Source: Actinoplanes nipponensis (GTDB lineage Bacteria; Actinomycetota; Actinomycetes; Mycobacteriales; Micromonosporaceae). Taken from it: a DNA stretch of 38,580 bases. A program made the position numbers and the translations under genes. Each line of letters starts with the position of its first letter. Within the stretch, counting starts at the first letter, position 1. The stretch covers positions 1 to 38,580 of the forward strand of contig NZ_BOMQ01000007.1 in assembly GCF_016862275.1 (NCBI RefSeq), given 5' to 3'. Of this stretch, positions 23,504-32,174 are shown piece after piece. Under the pieces are notes generated by a model. That model worked only from the letters and a program-made list of their open reading frames with translations. It was not told the DNA's origin and did not search any database.

Positions 23504-26500
23504 GTGACCACGATCGAGATCGCCTCGCCCGAGGCATTGACCCGGCTCAGCCGACCGCAGTGGCTGGTCGTGCACTACCGGCGCGAGGACGAGGGCTACG
23601 GCGACTGGTCGCTGCACGCCTGGGGCGACATCGCCCCCGACGCCATCACCGGCTTCCCGGGCGGCCACCCGTTCGCCGGCGAGGACTCCTACGGCCGGTT
23701 CACCTGGGTGCGGCTGGCCGACGAGGCCCGCACGGTCGGCTTCCTCGTGGTCGACCACACCGGCGCCAAGGACGTCGCCGACGACCGGCAGGTCGACCCG
23801 GCCGTCACGCCGCAGATCTGGCTGCGCCCCGGCGACCCGCGGGTCTACGCCAGCGCCGCCGAGGCCGGCCACACCACCGAGATCCCCGAGGACGACAGCT
23901 CCGCGGTCATCCACTACCGGCGGGCCGACGGCGACTACACCGGCTGGGGCCTGCACGCCTGGGAGGGCACGCCGCGCAAGCCGCTGTGGCACGCGCCGCT
24001 CGCGCCCGCCGCGTTCGACGCGTTCGGCGCCGTGTTCCGGGTGCCGGTCCGCCCGGAGGCCGCCGGGCTGCGCTTCGTGCTGCACCGCGACGACGTCAAG
24101 GACCTGCCCGACGACCAGCGCCTCGACCTGTCCGCCGGCCGCGAGGTGTGGCTGCTGGCCGGCACCACCGCGCCCGTGCTGCCCGACGTGGGCTCGCTGG
24201 GCCCCGAGCTCGACCCGGCCCGCGCGCTCGCCGTCTTCGTCGACCGCACCACACTGGCGCTGCCCGCCCACCTGGCCGACCGGGCCGCCGTCTTCACGGT
24301 GGTGGCGGCCCCGGACGGCCTGCGCCGCGACGGCGACGAGCTGACCGGCGAGCACACGGCCCGGCCGCTGACCCCGCGCCCGGGCGGGCTGTTCCAGGCG
24401 CAGAGCCGGCACTTCCCGCACCTGCGCGGTTATCGCGCCCTGGCGGTGCCCGAGCTGGGCGACACCGCCCTGGGCGACCTGTTGCGCGGACAGGTGCTGG
24501 TGGCCGGCCGCGACGCGGCCGGCCGGCTCACGGTGCTCACGGCGGTGCAACTGCCCGGCGTCCTCGACGACCTGTACGCGGACGCGGCCGACGCCGAACT
24601 GGGCGTGGTCATCACCGAGGGACGCCCGACCGTCACCGTGTGGGCGCCCACCGCCCGCACGGTCGCGCTGGAGCTGTCCCGCACCCCCGGCGACGACGAG
24701 CCGGAGCTGCTGGCCATGCAGCGCGACCAGGTCACCGGCGTCTGGTCGATCGCCGGCCGGCCGGAATGGCTCGGCCGCTACTACCGCTACCGCGTCGAGG
24801 TGTGGCACCCGGCGGCGCAGCGCGTGGTGACCAGCTCGGTGACCGATCCGTACTCGCTGTCGCTGTCGGTCGACTCGACCCACAGCCAGCTCGTCGACCT
24901 CGACGACCCCGCGCTCCAGCCGCCCGGCTGGGCGGGCCTGGTCAAGCCGCCGGCGGTCGCCCCGGCCCGGATGCAGATCTCCGAGCTGCACGTCCGCGAC
25001 TTCTCCATCGCCGACACCACCGTGCCGGAGGAGCTGCGCGGCACCTACCTGGCCTTCACCCGCGGCGACTCGGCCGGCATGCGGCACCTGCGGATGCTCG
25101 CCGACGCCGGGCTGACCCACGTGCACCTGCTGCCCGCGTTCGACTACGCCACCGTGCCGGACCGCCGCGCCGACCAGGCGGTGCCCAGGTGCGACCTGGC
25201 GGCGTTCCCGCCGGATTCCCCCGAGCAGCAGCGCGCGGTGATGGCGGTCGCCGCGCGCGACGGCTTCAACTGGGGGTACGACCCGCTGCACTACACGACG
25301 CCCGAGGGCAGCTTCGCCGTCGAGCCCGCCGGCAGCGCCCGCATCCTCGAGTTCCGGGCGATGGTGGCGGCGCTCAACGCGGCCGGCCTGCGCGTGGTCA
25401 TGGACGTCGTCTACAACCACACGATGGCCGACGGGCTGGCGCCCTGGAGCGTGCTCGACAAGATCGTGCCCGGCTACTACCACCGGCTGCTCGACGACGG
25501 CACCGTGGCCGAGTCGACCTGCTGCTCCAACACCGCGCCCGAGCACATGATGATGGGCCGGCTGGTCGTCGACTCGATCGTCACCTGGGCCCGCGACTAC
25601 AAGGTGGACGGCTTCCGCTTCGACCTGATGGGCCACCACCCGCGGGCCAACATCCTCGAGACCCGGGTCACCCTGGACCACCTCGACCCGGACATCTACC
25701 TGTACGGCGAGGGCTGGAACTTCGGCGAGATCGCCTACGACGCCCGGTTCGTGCAGGCCACCCAGGTCAACATGGCCGGCACCGGGATCGGCACGTTCAA
25801 CGACCGGCTGCGCGACGCGGTCCGCGGCGGCGGCTCGTTCGGCGACGACCCGTCCGAGCAGGGGTTCGCGACCGGGCTGGGCGCGGCCACCCCGCTTTCG
25901 GTGCACGACCGGATCAAGGTGGGGCTGTCGGGCGGGCTGGCGGCGTACCGGTTCGTGACCCACACCGGCGCCGAGCGCAGCGGCGCGCAGATCGACTACA
26001 ACGGCTCACCCAGCGGGTACGCGGCCGCGCCGGGGGAGTGCGTCACCTACGTGGACGCCCACGACAACGAGATCCTGTACGACGCGATGGCGTTCAAGCT
26101 GCCGCCGTCCCTGCCGATGATCGAGCGCGCCCGGATGCAGGTGCTGGCGCTGTCGCTGGTCGTGCTCGGCCAGGGCGTCGGCTTCGTGGCGCTCGGCACG
26201 GAACGGCTGCGGTCCAAGTCGCTGGACCGCAACTCCTACGACTCGGGCGACTGGTTCAACCAGATTCGCTGGAACGGCGCCGACGGCAACGGCTTCGGCG
26301 TGGGCCTGCCGCCGGCGGCCGACAACGAGGACAAGTGGCCGTGGGCCCGTCCGCTGCTGGCCGACCCCGCGCTGGTCCCGTCCGCGGAGATCATGGACCT
26401 GACCGCGGCCCGGTACGCCGAACTGCTCCGCATCCGCCGCTCGTCGCCGGTCTTCGGCCTGCCGACGGCGGAGGAGGTCCAGCGCCGGCTGACCTTCCCG

Positions 26501-26764
26501 CTGGGCGGGCCGCACGAGAGCCCGGGCGTGATCGTGATGTGTCTCGACGGCGCCGGCCTGGACGAGCGCTGGAGCACCGTGGTGGTGGTCTTCAACGCGA
26601 CGGAGCACACGACCGTGCAGCACGTGGCGGCGCTGGCGGGGGTGGAGCTCGGCCCGCACCCGGAGCTGGTGGCGTCGGCGGATCCGCTGCTGCGAACGGC
26701 TGCGGCCGAGGCGGGGACGCTGACGGTGCCGGCCCGCTCCGTCGCGGTGTTCGTGGCTGGCTGA
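23504..26764 (+). CDS. pulA: Pullulanase-type alpha-1,6-glucosidase with tandem CBM41
   Basis: A 1086-aa glycoside hydrolase family 13 enzyme that should cleave alpha-1,6 branches of pullulan, starch or glycogen. Two CBM41-like domains lie at about 15-110 ([22 protein letters not shown]) and 120-225 ([21 protein letters not shown]). A linker, a CBM48-like domain (about 365-460) and the catalytic barrel follow. Predicted catalytic residues are Asp707 ([10 protein letters not shown]), Glu736 ([10 protein letters not shown]) and Asp854 ([11 protein letters not shown]), with VVYNHT as region I; the C-terminus fits DUF3372. No signal peptide is visible, so the enzyme appears intracellular, unlike most CBM41 pullulanases. 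GTG at 23504 is preferred over GTG at 23498; neither has a good ribosome binding site. Confidence 0.92.
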   Translation: MTTIEIASPEALTRLSRPQWLVVHYRREDEGYGDWSLHAWGDIAPDAITGFPGGHPFAGEDSYGRFTWVRLADEARTVGFLVVDHTGAKDVADDRQVDPAVTPQIWLRPGDPRVYASAAEAGHTTEIPEDDSSAVIHYRRADGDYTGWGLHAWEGTPRKPLWHAPLAPAAFDAFGAVFRVPVRPEAAGLRFVLHRDDVKDLPDDQRLDLSAGREVWLLAGTTAPVLPDVGSLGPELDPARALAVFVDRTTLALPAHLADRAAVFTVVAAPDGLRRDGDELTGEHTARPLTPRPGGLFQAQSRHFPHLRGYRALAVPELGDTALGDLLRGQVLVAGRDAAGRLTVLTAVQLPGVLDDLYADAADAELGVVITEGRPTVTVWAPTARTVALELSRTPGDDEPELLAMQRDQVTGVWSIAGRPEWLGRYYRYRVEVWHPAAQRVVTSSVTDPYSLSLSVDSTHSQLVDLDDPALQPPGWAGLVKPPAVAPARMQISELHVRDFSIADTTVPEELRGTYLAFTRGDSAGMRHLRMLADAGLTHVHLLPAFDYATVPDRRADQAVPRCDLAAFPPDSPEQQRAVMAVAARDGFNWGYDPLHYTTPEGSFAVEPAGSARILEFRAMVAALNAAGLRVVMDVVYNHTMADGLAPWSVLDKIVPGYYHRLLDDGTVAESTCCSNTAPEHMMMGRLVVDSIVTWARDYKVDGFRFDLMGHHPRANILETRVTLDHLDPDIYLYGEGWNFGEIAYDARFVQATQVNMAGTGIGTFNDRLRDAVRGGGSFGDDPSEQGFATGLGAATPLSVHDRIKVGLSGGLAAYRFVTHTGAERSGAQIDYNGSPSGYAAAPGECVTYVDAHDNEILYDAMAFKLPPSLPMIERARMQVLALSLVVLGQGVGFVALGTERLRSKSLDRNSYDSGDWFNQIRWNGADGNGFGVGLPPAADNEDKWPWARPLLADPALVPSAEIMDLTAARYAELLRIRRSSPVFGLPTAEEVQRRLTFPLGGPHESPGVIVMCLDGAGLDERWSTVVVVFNATEHTTVQHVAALAGVELGPHPELVASADPLLRTAAAEAGTLTVPARSVAVFVAG

Positions 26765-27221
26765 CCATGGCTTGTCCACCTACGGCTGGCCCGGTGGGGC
26801 CCGCTCGATAGGTGCGGCCGCGCCGTCGCCGGGTGCCGGCGTCGGCCAGCGCGGCATCTTCCGCGAGGGTGGCCGGGTTCGGTCGGCCGGTGCTCCTTGC
26901 TTGGGCGACGGTGGCTGCTTCGACCGGCCGTTGTTTCTGATTCGCGCCGGCGCTTCGCGCCTTGTCCGGGTGGCGCGGTTCGGCTGGCCGTTGTTTCTCG
27001 CCTGGGCTGGGTGGCGCGGTTCGGCTGGCCGTTGTTTCTCGCCTGGGCTGGGTGGCGCGGTTCGGCCGGCGTCGTTCGCCGCCTGGGCCGGGTGGCCGGG
27101 GAGAGCCGCCGGGCCGGGTCGTCCGCCTCGGGCGGCCCGTGGTGGCGGCGGCGTTGCGGGGGTCTGAAAACATGAGCGCGGTTCCGCCGAGCGGCGGGCG
27201 TTCTCGAGGTCGGAGGTCACC
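26765..27221. other. Intergenic region, 457 bp, repeat-rich
   Basis: Several overlapping open frames here encode only low-complexity Gly/Arg/Trp-rich strings produced by the repeats, without plausible starts. It includes the 41-bp tandem array (26968-27089) and a diverged related copy near 26915-26940 (CGGCCGTTGTTTCT). The promoter of the lipoprotein gene should lie in its last 50 bp. Confidence 0.6.
26968..27089. repeat. Tandem repeat, 41-bp unit, three copies
   Basis: Copies 1 (26968-27008) and 2 (27009-27049) are identical, beginning GGGTGGCGCGGTTCGGCTGG and ending CTCGCCTGGGCT. Copy 3 (27050-27089) is diverged, and a fourth start (GGGTGGCC) follows. Exact identity of two copies suggests recent expansion. 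Confidence 0.9.
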
Positions 27222-27683
27222 GTGCGGTACGCCCGGGCATTGTGCGGCATCGCGCTCGTAGCGGCGCTCGCCGGTTGCACGGACGAGGGGCCGGCCGCCG
27301 CGCCGCCGACCTTCGTCACACCCGCCTCGGCGCCCGCGTGGAGCGAGCCCACCGACTACACCTTCGTCGCCGACCGGCAGTGCGCCGGCGGTCCGTCGCT
27401 GGGCCGGTACCGGGTCACGGTCACCGGCGGCCAGGTCGCCGGGACCGAGCGGATCGACGGCAAGACCGCCACCGGCGAGGAGGAGATCGAGGTGCCGTCG
27501 CTGGGCGGCCTGCTGGAGCTGGCCCGGACGGCCGCGGACGACGGCGGCGAGATGACGGTCAAGGCGGACCCGGCCGACGGCCACCCGGTCGAGGTGTCGT
27601 TCGACGTCTCCGACGGCAGCGAGCCGGCCGGTGGGGAAGCGGCCACCTGCTTCGTGATCTCGGAGTACGCGCCGCGCTCCTAG
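27222..27683 (+). CDS. Secreted lipoprotein, DUF6174-like
   Basis: A 153-aa lipoprotein. The signal peptide MRYARALCGIALVAALAGC ends in a lipobox (LAGC, Cys19), and an Ala/Pro-rich linker (20-42) leads to a domain of about 100 residues. In that domain, YTFVADRQC, GRYRVTVTGGQVAGTERIDG and a late cysteine (ATCFV) resemble DUF6174. The function is unknown. The GTG at 27222 has GGAGGT 4-5 nt upstream. Its TAG stop interlocks with the opposing TetR gene in a shared CTAG (27680-27683). Confidence 0.82.
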   Translation: MRYARALCGIALVAALAGCTDEGPAAAPPTFVTPASAPAWSEPTDYTFVADRQCAGGPSLGRYRVTVTGGQVAGTERIDGKTATGEEEIEVPSLGGLLELARTAADDGGEMTVKADPADGHPVEVSFDVSDGSEPAGGEAATCFVISEYAPRS

Positions 27684-28255
27684 TTGTGCTCGCGCTCCAG
27701 GCCCGCCTGCACCCCCGCGGCGGTCAGCTGCCGGCACATCTCGGCCATCTCCTTCGGACCGTACGGGAAATCCTGCCGGACCCACCACACCAGCGCGCCC
27801 AGCAGCGCCCCCGCGTGGAACTCGGCCACCAGCTCCACCGGCAGCCGGGTCCCTGCCGACGCCAGATGCTCGTGCAGCAGCCCGGCGAAGAGCCGTTGCA
27901 GCCGATGGGTGAACGCGGTGCCCCCGGCCCGGCCGCAGACCGCCCGGTACACCGGCCGGTTGCGGTCGGCGTGCGCGAAGATCACCGCCACCGGCCGGGC
28001 TCCCGCCGGCCCCGCGTGGCCCTCGGTGATCGCGTCGAGCTCGCTGCGCAGGTCGTCCCGCAGGTCGTCGAAGCAGGACATGAACAGGGAGTCCTTGTCG
28101 CGGAAGTGGGAGTAGAACGTGGAACGGCCGACGTCCGCGCGGTCCAGCACCTCCTGGACGGTGAGGCGCTCGTACCCCCGCTCCTCGATCAGCGCGACCA
28201 GGGCCTCCTGCAGCAGCCGCCGGGTCCGCCGGACCCGGCGATCGAGCTCAGCCAT
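27680..28255 (-). CDS. TetR-family transcriptional regulator
   Basis: A 191-aa repressor. The N-terminal domain has RRTRRLLQEALVALIEERGYERLTVQEVLDRADVGRSTFYSHFRDKDSLF, the standard TetR helix-turn-helix. The C-terminal region (ELVAEFHAGALLGALVWWVRQDFPYGPKEMA) matches the TetR_C_7-like group. The ATG at 28255 has GGGAGG 6 nt upstream. It is divergent from the methyltransferase gene, and two GAACAnnnTGTTC sites downstream of that gene's -10 are its probable operators. The stop codon is shared (CTAG) with the lipoprotein gene. Confidence 0.88.
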   Translation of the reverse strand: MAELDRRVRRTRRLLQEALVALIEERGYERLTVQEVLDRADVGRSTFYSHFRDKDSLFMSCFDDLRDDLRSELDAITEGHAGPAGARPVAVIFAHADRNRPVYRAVCGRAGGTAFTHRLQRLFAGLLHEHLASAGTRLPVELVAEFHAGALLGALVWWVRQDFPYGPKEMAEMCRQLTAAGVQAGLEREHN

Positions 28256-28267
28256 CCCGTGCCTCCC

Positions 28268-28289
28268 GGACAATCACCGGACTTTGTCC
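28268..28289. promoter_or_regulatory. Inverted repeat near the TetR start
   Basis: GGACAA (28268-28273) and TTGTCC (28284-28289) flank 10 bp, 13 bp upstream of the TetR ATG. It could be an operator in the regulator's own promoter or a leader hairpin. Confidence 0.35.
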
Positions 28290-28318
28290 ACTGTCGGACC
28301 GTGGGCCCGGATCGGTCG

Positions 28319-28349
28319 TTGACCGGACCCGGGTACCCGGAACCATACT
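28319..28349 (+). promoter_or_regulatory. Promoter of the methyltransferase gene
   Basis: TTGACC (28319-28324) and CATACT (28344-28349) are separated by 19 bp, slightly long. The -10 is followed directly by two palindromic operator candidates. Confidence 0.5.
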
Positions 28350-28350
28350 C

Positions 28351-28382
28351 GAACATGATGTTCACCATGGAACACGTTGTTC
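28351..28382. promoter_or_regulatory. Twin TetR operator sites
   Basis: GAACATGATGTTC (28351-28363) and GAACACGTTGTTC (28370-28382) are both GAACA-N3-TGTTC palindromes, spaced 19 bp start to start. They cover the expected transcription start, an arrangement typical of repression. Confidence 0.72.
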
Positions 28383-28398
28383 GGTCGGGGGTGGCGGC

Positions 28399-28956
28399 AT
28401 GAACCCGCACGGATCGGGATTCCGCCACCCCGTCAGCTACGACAGGCACACCCAGCGCCGGCTCGCCCGGCTCCGCGACCGGGTCGTCGCCGACATCGCG
28501 GCGGCGGACCTCCCGCCCGGCAGCCGGGTCGTGGACATCGGCACCGGCCCCGGCCGGCTGCCGCTGGCCATCGCGGCCGCCCTGCCGCACCTGCGGGTGG
28601 ACGGCGTCGACCTGTCACCGGAGATGATCGACTTCGCCCGGCGGGAGGCGGGGGACGCGCCGGTCACCTTCACGGTCGGCGACGTGGCGCGGCTGCCCTT
28701 CCCCGACGACACGTTCGACCTGGTCGTGTCGACGCTCAGCCAGCACCACTGGGCGGACGTGGCCGGCGGCGTCCGCGACCTGCGCCGGGTGCTGCGGCCC
28801 GGCGGCCGGCTGTGGATCTACGACGCCCGGTTCGCGCTGCGCCGGGCTGCGGCTGCCGTGCGGGAGTCGTTCCCGGTGGGGTCGGTCGGGCGGGAGACGG
28901 TGCGGGCGTCGCGGTTGCCGGTTCATTTGCTGGCTCGGTTGACTGCTCGGGCTTGA
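28399..28956 (+). CDS. Class I SAM-dependent methyltransferase
   Basis: A 185-aa methyltransferase of the UbiE/Methyltransf_11 type. SAM motif I is VVDIGTGPGRLPL (44-56), the acidic ribose contact lies in VDGVDLSPEMI, motif II is GDVARLPFPDDTFDLVVST and LRRVLRPGGRLWI is the post-motif region. A short C-terminal extension replaces a larger lid, so the substrate is unknown. GGGGGTGG precedes the ATG at 28399 by about 5 nt. It is divergent from the TetR gene, which probably represses it through the twin operators. Confidence 0.85.
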   Translation: MNPHGSGFRHPVSYDRHTQRRLARLRDRVVADIAAADLPPGSRVVDIGTGPGRLPLAIAAALPHLRVDGVDLSPEMIDFARREAGDAPVTFTVGDVARLPFPDDTFDLVVSTLSQHHWADVAGGVRDLRRVLRPGGRLWIYDARFALRRAAAAVRESFPVGSVGRETVRASRLPVHLLARLTARA

Positions 28957-29009
28957 GCGGCTGCATGGGGGAGCGGTGGGTTTGGGCGAAATGCCCCGCC
29001 AGGGCGGGC

Positions 29010-29335
29010 GGTGATCGCTCGGGCGAGGGTGGCACTTGGGCTTGCGGTGATCGCCCTGCGGGGGGTGGTCGTGGGCGAGGGTGACGCTTGGGCTTGCGGT
29101 GATCGCCCGGGCGAGGGGTGATCGTGGGCGAGGGTGACGCTTGGTCTGGGGGTGATCGTTCGGGCGAGGAGTGATCGCTCGGGCGGGGGCGACGCTTGAA
29201 CGGGGCACGATCGCTGGGGTGGGAGGTGATCGCTGGGGTGGGGGTGATGCCCGAGCGGGGCATGATCGCTGGGGTGGGGGTGATGCTCGAACGGGGAATG
29301 ATCGCTGGGGTGGGGCGTGATCGCTTGGGTGGGGA
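29010..29335. repeat. Degenerate interspersed repeat built on TGATCGCTnGGG
   Basis: About ten units start with TGATCG and continue with CTnGGGnGnGGGTGA, with unit lengths alternating between about 17-19 and 36 bp. Later units also share GCnCGAnCGGGG. The GATCGC word recurs at near-regular distance, so the array may bind a protein or may simply be an expanded minisatellite. Confidence 0.7.
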
Positions 29336-29570
29336 TCCTTGGCCGGGCCGACCGCCCCGGCCTCGGGTTTCCATTCTCGTTGACCGCCGGGCGAGCACTT
29401 GGGTCTTGAGGATCGCTCAGATCTCCGGCCGGGTGATTGGCTCGGGCCCCCGCACGGCCCGAGCGGGCCCCCGTCCAGCTCGGCCAATCGCGATCACCCG
29501 ACCCGTCGAAAGCCCGGCGGATCCGGATGGCTGGCGGCCTGGAGGTGTGGCGGGCCCGCATGGCCGGCGG

Positions 29571-29666
29571 GTCCGGATGGCTGGCGGGCCCGCATGGCTG
29601 GGGTCCGGACGGCTGGCGGGCCCGCATGGCTGGGGTCCGGACGGCTGGCGGGTCCGGATGGCCGGC
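29571..29666. repeat. Tandem repeat, 32-bp unit, three copies
   Basis: Copies start at 29571, 29603 and 29635 with GTCCGGAnGGCTGGCGGG. The first two continue CCCGCATGGCTGGG, while the third diverges. A related degenerate copy lies just upstream (29521-29570). Confidence 0.85.
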
Positions 29667-29809
29667 GGGGCCCGAGGACATACCCGCCCGCACGCCCCGG
29701 CCGGCCGCGGGACCGACCCGACCCAGCTCAGCGGCACACGGCAGCACAGTCCGCCTCCGCCAGAGCAGCGACGCCCGCCCAACCCCGGTCCCCGGTCAGG
29801 CTGAGCCCT

Positions 29810-31276
29810 CTACTCCGGCAGCCGCGGCCCAGCCTCCCGCTGCGCCGCCAGCCACGTCTCCACCTCGGACGAAGACCGCGGCAGCCCCGCCGACAGGTTC
29901 CGGCAGCCGTCGGCGGTGACCAGCACGTCGTCCTCGATCCGGACGCCGATGCCGCGCAGTTCCTCCGGCACCAGCTCGTCCTCGGGCTGGAAGTACAGCC
30001 CCGGCTCCACCGTCAGCACGTAGCCCTCGCCCAGCTGGCCGTCGCGGTAGTTCTCCTTGCGGGCCGCCGAGCAGTCGTGCACGTCGATGCCGAGCATGTG
30101 GCCGAAGCCGTGCAGGGTCCAGCGGCGGTACACCGTGGACTGCTCGCTCATCGCCTCGTCCACGCTCACCGGCAGCAGGCCCAGGTCGTGCAGGCCCTCG
30201 GCGAGCACGCGCATGCAGGTCAGGTGCACGTCCTTGAACTTCACGCCGGGCCGGACCGCGTCCATGCCGGCCTGCTGGGAGGCGTGCACGATGTCGTACA
30301 CCTGGCGTTGCAGGGGGGTGAAGGCGCCCGACACCGGCAGCGTGCGGGTCACGTCGGCGGTGTAGAACGTGCGGCCCTCGACGCCCATGTCCATCAGCAG
30401 CAGCTCGCCCGGCTTGGTCATGCCGGTGTTGCGGACCCAGTGCAGGATCGTCGCGTGGGCGCCGGCGCCGACGATGCTGCCGTAGCCGACGTCGTTGCCG
30501 TCGGTGCGGGCGCGCAGGCCGAAGACGCCCTCCAGCAGGCGTTCCTTGACCGGGCGGTCGGCGGGCAGGATGCGGGCGACGTCCTCGAAGCCGCGCACGG
30601 TGGCGTCGATCGCCGCCTGGAGCTGGGCGATCTCCCACTCGTCCTTGACCAGCTTGAGCTCCGAGATCACCCCGGCCAGGGCGCGGTCGCGGCGGGTGTT
30701 CGGGTCGGGCTCGTAGGCCAGGATCGCCCGGTCGACGTTGGTGTCGAGGCCCCGCAGCACCCGGGTGCGGGCGGGCGCGCAGTCGGCCAGGGCCCGGCCG
30801 AGCTCGGCCCAGGGCGCGGTCTCCAGGCCCAGCTCCGTCGACTTCTCGGCCAGGGTGTGCCGGCGGCCCACCCACAGCTCGCCGTCGCGGCTGCGGAAGA
30901 ACTCGTCGGTCTCCTTGGACGAGCGCTGGCGGCTGTAGAGCACCGCGTCGTGCCCGGACCCGCTGGGCCGCAGCACCAGCACGCTGTCGGGGTCGCTGTC
31001 GCCGGTCAGGTAGACGAAGTCGCTGCCCGGCCGGAACGGGTAGTCGGTGTCGTTGGCCCGGACCTTCTCGCTGCCGCTGGGGATGACCAGCGTCTCGCCC
31101 GGGAACGCCTCGGAGAGCGCGGCGCGGCGTTTGGCGTAGTTCGGCGCCTCCGGGCGGGGGGTGACGCTGAGCGCGTCGTCGCGCCAGCCGCCGCGCATGA
31201 ACTGCAGGAACGCCTCCGGGAAGTCCGGGTCGTGCGACTCGGTCTTCGGTGTCGTGCCCTCGTTCTGCTCGGCCAT
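29810..31276 (-). CDS. pepP: Xaa-Pro aminopeptidase (aminopeptidase P)
   Basis: A 488-aa cytoplasmic metallopeptidase that removes N-terminal residues preceding proline. The N-terminal domain (about 40-170) holds SDFVYLTGDSDPDSVLVL. The pita-bread domain carries the five metal ligands in LLMDMGVEGRTFYTADVTRTLPVSG (two Asp), LHGFGHMLGIDVHD (His), TVEPGLYF (Glu) and VRIEDDVLVT (Glu). Length and order match bacterial PepP. ATG at 31276 is preferred over the in-frame ATG at 31294 because GGGAGG lies 7 nt upstream. It lies 82 bp downstream of the SodC-like gene on the same strand. Confidence 0.92.
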   Translation of the reverse strand: MAEQNEGTTPKTESHDPDFPEAFLQFMRGGWRDDALSVTPRPEAPNYAKRRAALSEAFPGETLVIPSGSEKVRANDTDYPFRPGSDFVYLTGDSDPDSVLVLRPSGSGHDAVLYSRQRSSKETDEFFRSRDGELWVGRRHTLAEKSTELGLETAPWAELGRALADCAPARTRVLRGLDTNVDRAILAYEPDPNTRRDRALAGVISELKLVKDEWEIAQLQAAIDATVRGFEDVARILPADRPVKERLLEGVFGLRARTDGNDVGYGSIVGAGAHATILHWVRNTGMTKPGELLLMDMGVEGRTFYTADVTRTLPVSGAFTPLQRQVYDIVHASQQAGMDAVRPGVKFKDVHLTCMRVLAEGLHDLGLLPVSVDEAMSEQSTVYRRWTLHGFGHMLGIDVHDCSAARKENYRDGQLGEGYVLTVEPGLYFQPEDELVPEELRGIGVRIEDDVLVTADGCRNLSAGLPRSSSEVETWLAAQREAGPRLPE

Positions 31277-31358
31277 GGCCGGCCCTCCCGTCATCCGCGC
31301 GGCGTCTCCCGTGCGGCCTTGACGTTACCGCCTAGCCAAGATCAAGAGCAGCCCGGCG

Positions 31359-32057
31359 TCAGCGCGTCCCCAGGGTGAGGCAGGCCACGCGCGGTCCGGC
31401 CGTCCCGGCCTTGCCCGCATCGGTACGGGTGTGCTCCGCGTGCACGATCAACGACCGCGGCGGCTCGATCTCGTCGAACGTCCAGTCCTGCCGCGCCGTG
31501 ACGGTGGCGGCGCCGGCCGCGTCCGCGGTGAAGTCCAGCCACACCTCGTTGCGCGGGTTCGCGTAGGCCGGGTCCACCGACGGCGGCGAGGCGGCGGCGC
31601 GGGGATCGGGATCGTGCTGGTAGTGCGGGCCGGCGTCCGCCGGTGTCGCGGTGCACGGCCGGGTGTGCAGGTGGGCGCCGTACGCGCGCCGGGGCACCAG
31701 GCCGCGGGCGGTCAGTCGTACCGTCGTGCCGCGCGCGGTCCGGGCGATGGTGAGCTGGACCGTCGCGCCCGGCGGGACCACCTCGGGGTCGTAGGTGACC
31801 GCCCGGGCGCTCTGCGGGAACGGCAGGAACGTGCCGGAGACCGTGCCCTCGGCCGCGGGCGCGCCCGGCCCGGCGGCCGCGGACGACGGGCGGGCCGGGC
31901 TCGGCGCCCCGCTGACGAGCCACGGTGTCGAGCCCGGCGGCGGGGACACCGCGGATCCGGTCGCCGTTCCGGCCGGACCGGCGCAGCCGATCAGCGCCAG
32001 GGCGGCCAGCGGGGGCAGGGCAATCAGCGGGAAGCGGGCGAGCGCGCGCGAAGGCAT
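31359..32057 (-). CDS. Cu/Zn superoxide dismutase-like lipoprotein
   Basis: A 232-aa lipoprotein. The signal peptide ends in a lipobox (LIGC, Cys25), and a Pro/Ala/Ser linker extends to about 70. The SodC-like domain has the copper HxH (His129, His131 in GAHLHTRPC), His145 and His148 (GPHYQH), His206 (LIVHAEH) and a probable disulfide Cys135-Cys226. The usual HxGD zinc ligand block is replaced by NEVWLDFTAD, so the zinc site is incomplete. The ATG at 32057 has no ribosome binding site; the in-frame ATG at 32084 would spoil the signal peptide. It is divergent from the PfkB kinase gene. Confidence 0.83.
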   Translation of the reverse strand: MPSRALARFPLIALPPLAALALIGCAGPAGTATGSAVSPPPGSTPWLVSGAPSPARPSSAAAGPGAPAAEGTVSGTFLPFPQSARAVTYDPEVVPPGATVQLTIARTARGTTVRLTARGLVPRRAYGAHLHTRPCTATPADAGPHYQHDPDPRAAASPPSVDPAYANPRNEVWLDFTADAAGAATVTARQDWTFDEIEPPRSLIVHAEHTRTDAGKAGTAGPRVACLTLGTR

Positions 32058-32174
32058 GGGATGGATTGTGCCAAACACCCACATAACGGGCGAGCATCGG
32101 GGAGTGGCTGGCTTTCTCGCGTTGCGGGCGCGAGGCTGACGACATCGGAACGGCGTTTCCTGGAGGGGATCCGG

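Larger units (their letters stand above)
28957..29809. other. Intergenic region, 853 bp, dominated by minisatellites
   Basis: The region holds two tandem-repeat zones (29010-29335 and 29571-29666) and nothing that looks like a gene. The long open frames on both strands are products of the repeats (low-complexity Pro/Ser/Arg strings). The last 100 bp may carry a terminator for the leftward aminopeptidase gene, but no clear hairpin was found. Confidence 0.6.

Noticed and set aside
23447..25963. Open frame of 838 codons on the minus strand across the pullulanase gene
   Set aside because: Antisense shadow of an intact GH13 enzyme; no start signal and no recognisable domain.
26592..27788. Minus-strand open frame of 398 codons across the 41-bp repeats and the lipoprotein gene
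   Set aside because: Composition (Arg/Pro/Ala) comes from the repeats and from the antisense of the lipoprotein gene; the lipoprotein has a lipobox and a ribosome binding site.
29010..29335. CRISPR array
   Set aside because: Unit length alternates, the spacers are not unique, the repeat is degenerate and no cas gene is nearby.
28615..29747. Overlapping Pro/Arg-rich frames in the minisatellite region
   Set aside because: Several frames are open at once on both strands and repeat the same motifs, as expected when repeat units contain no stop codons.
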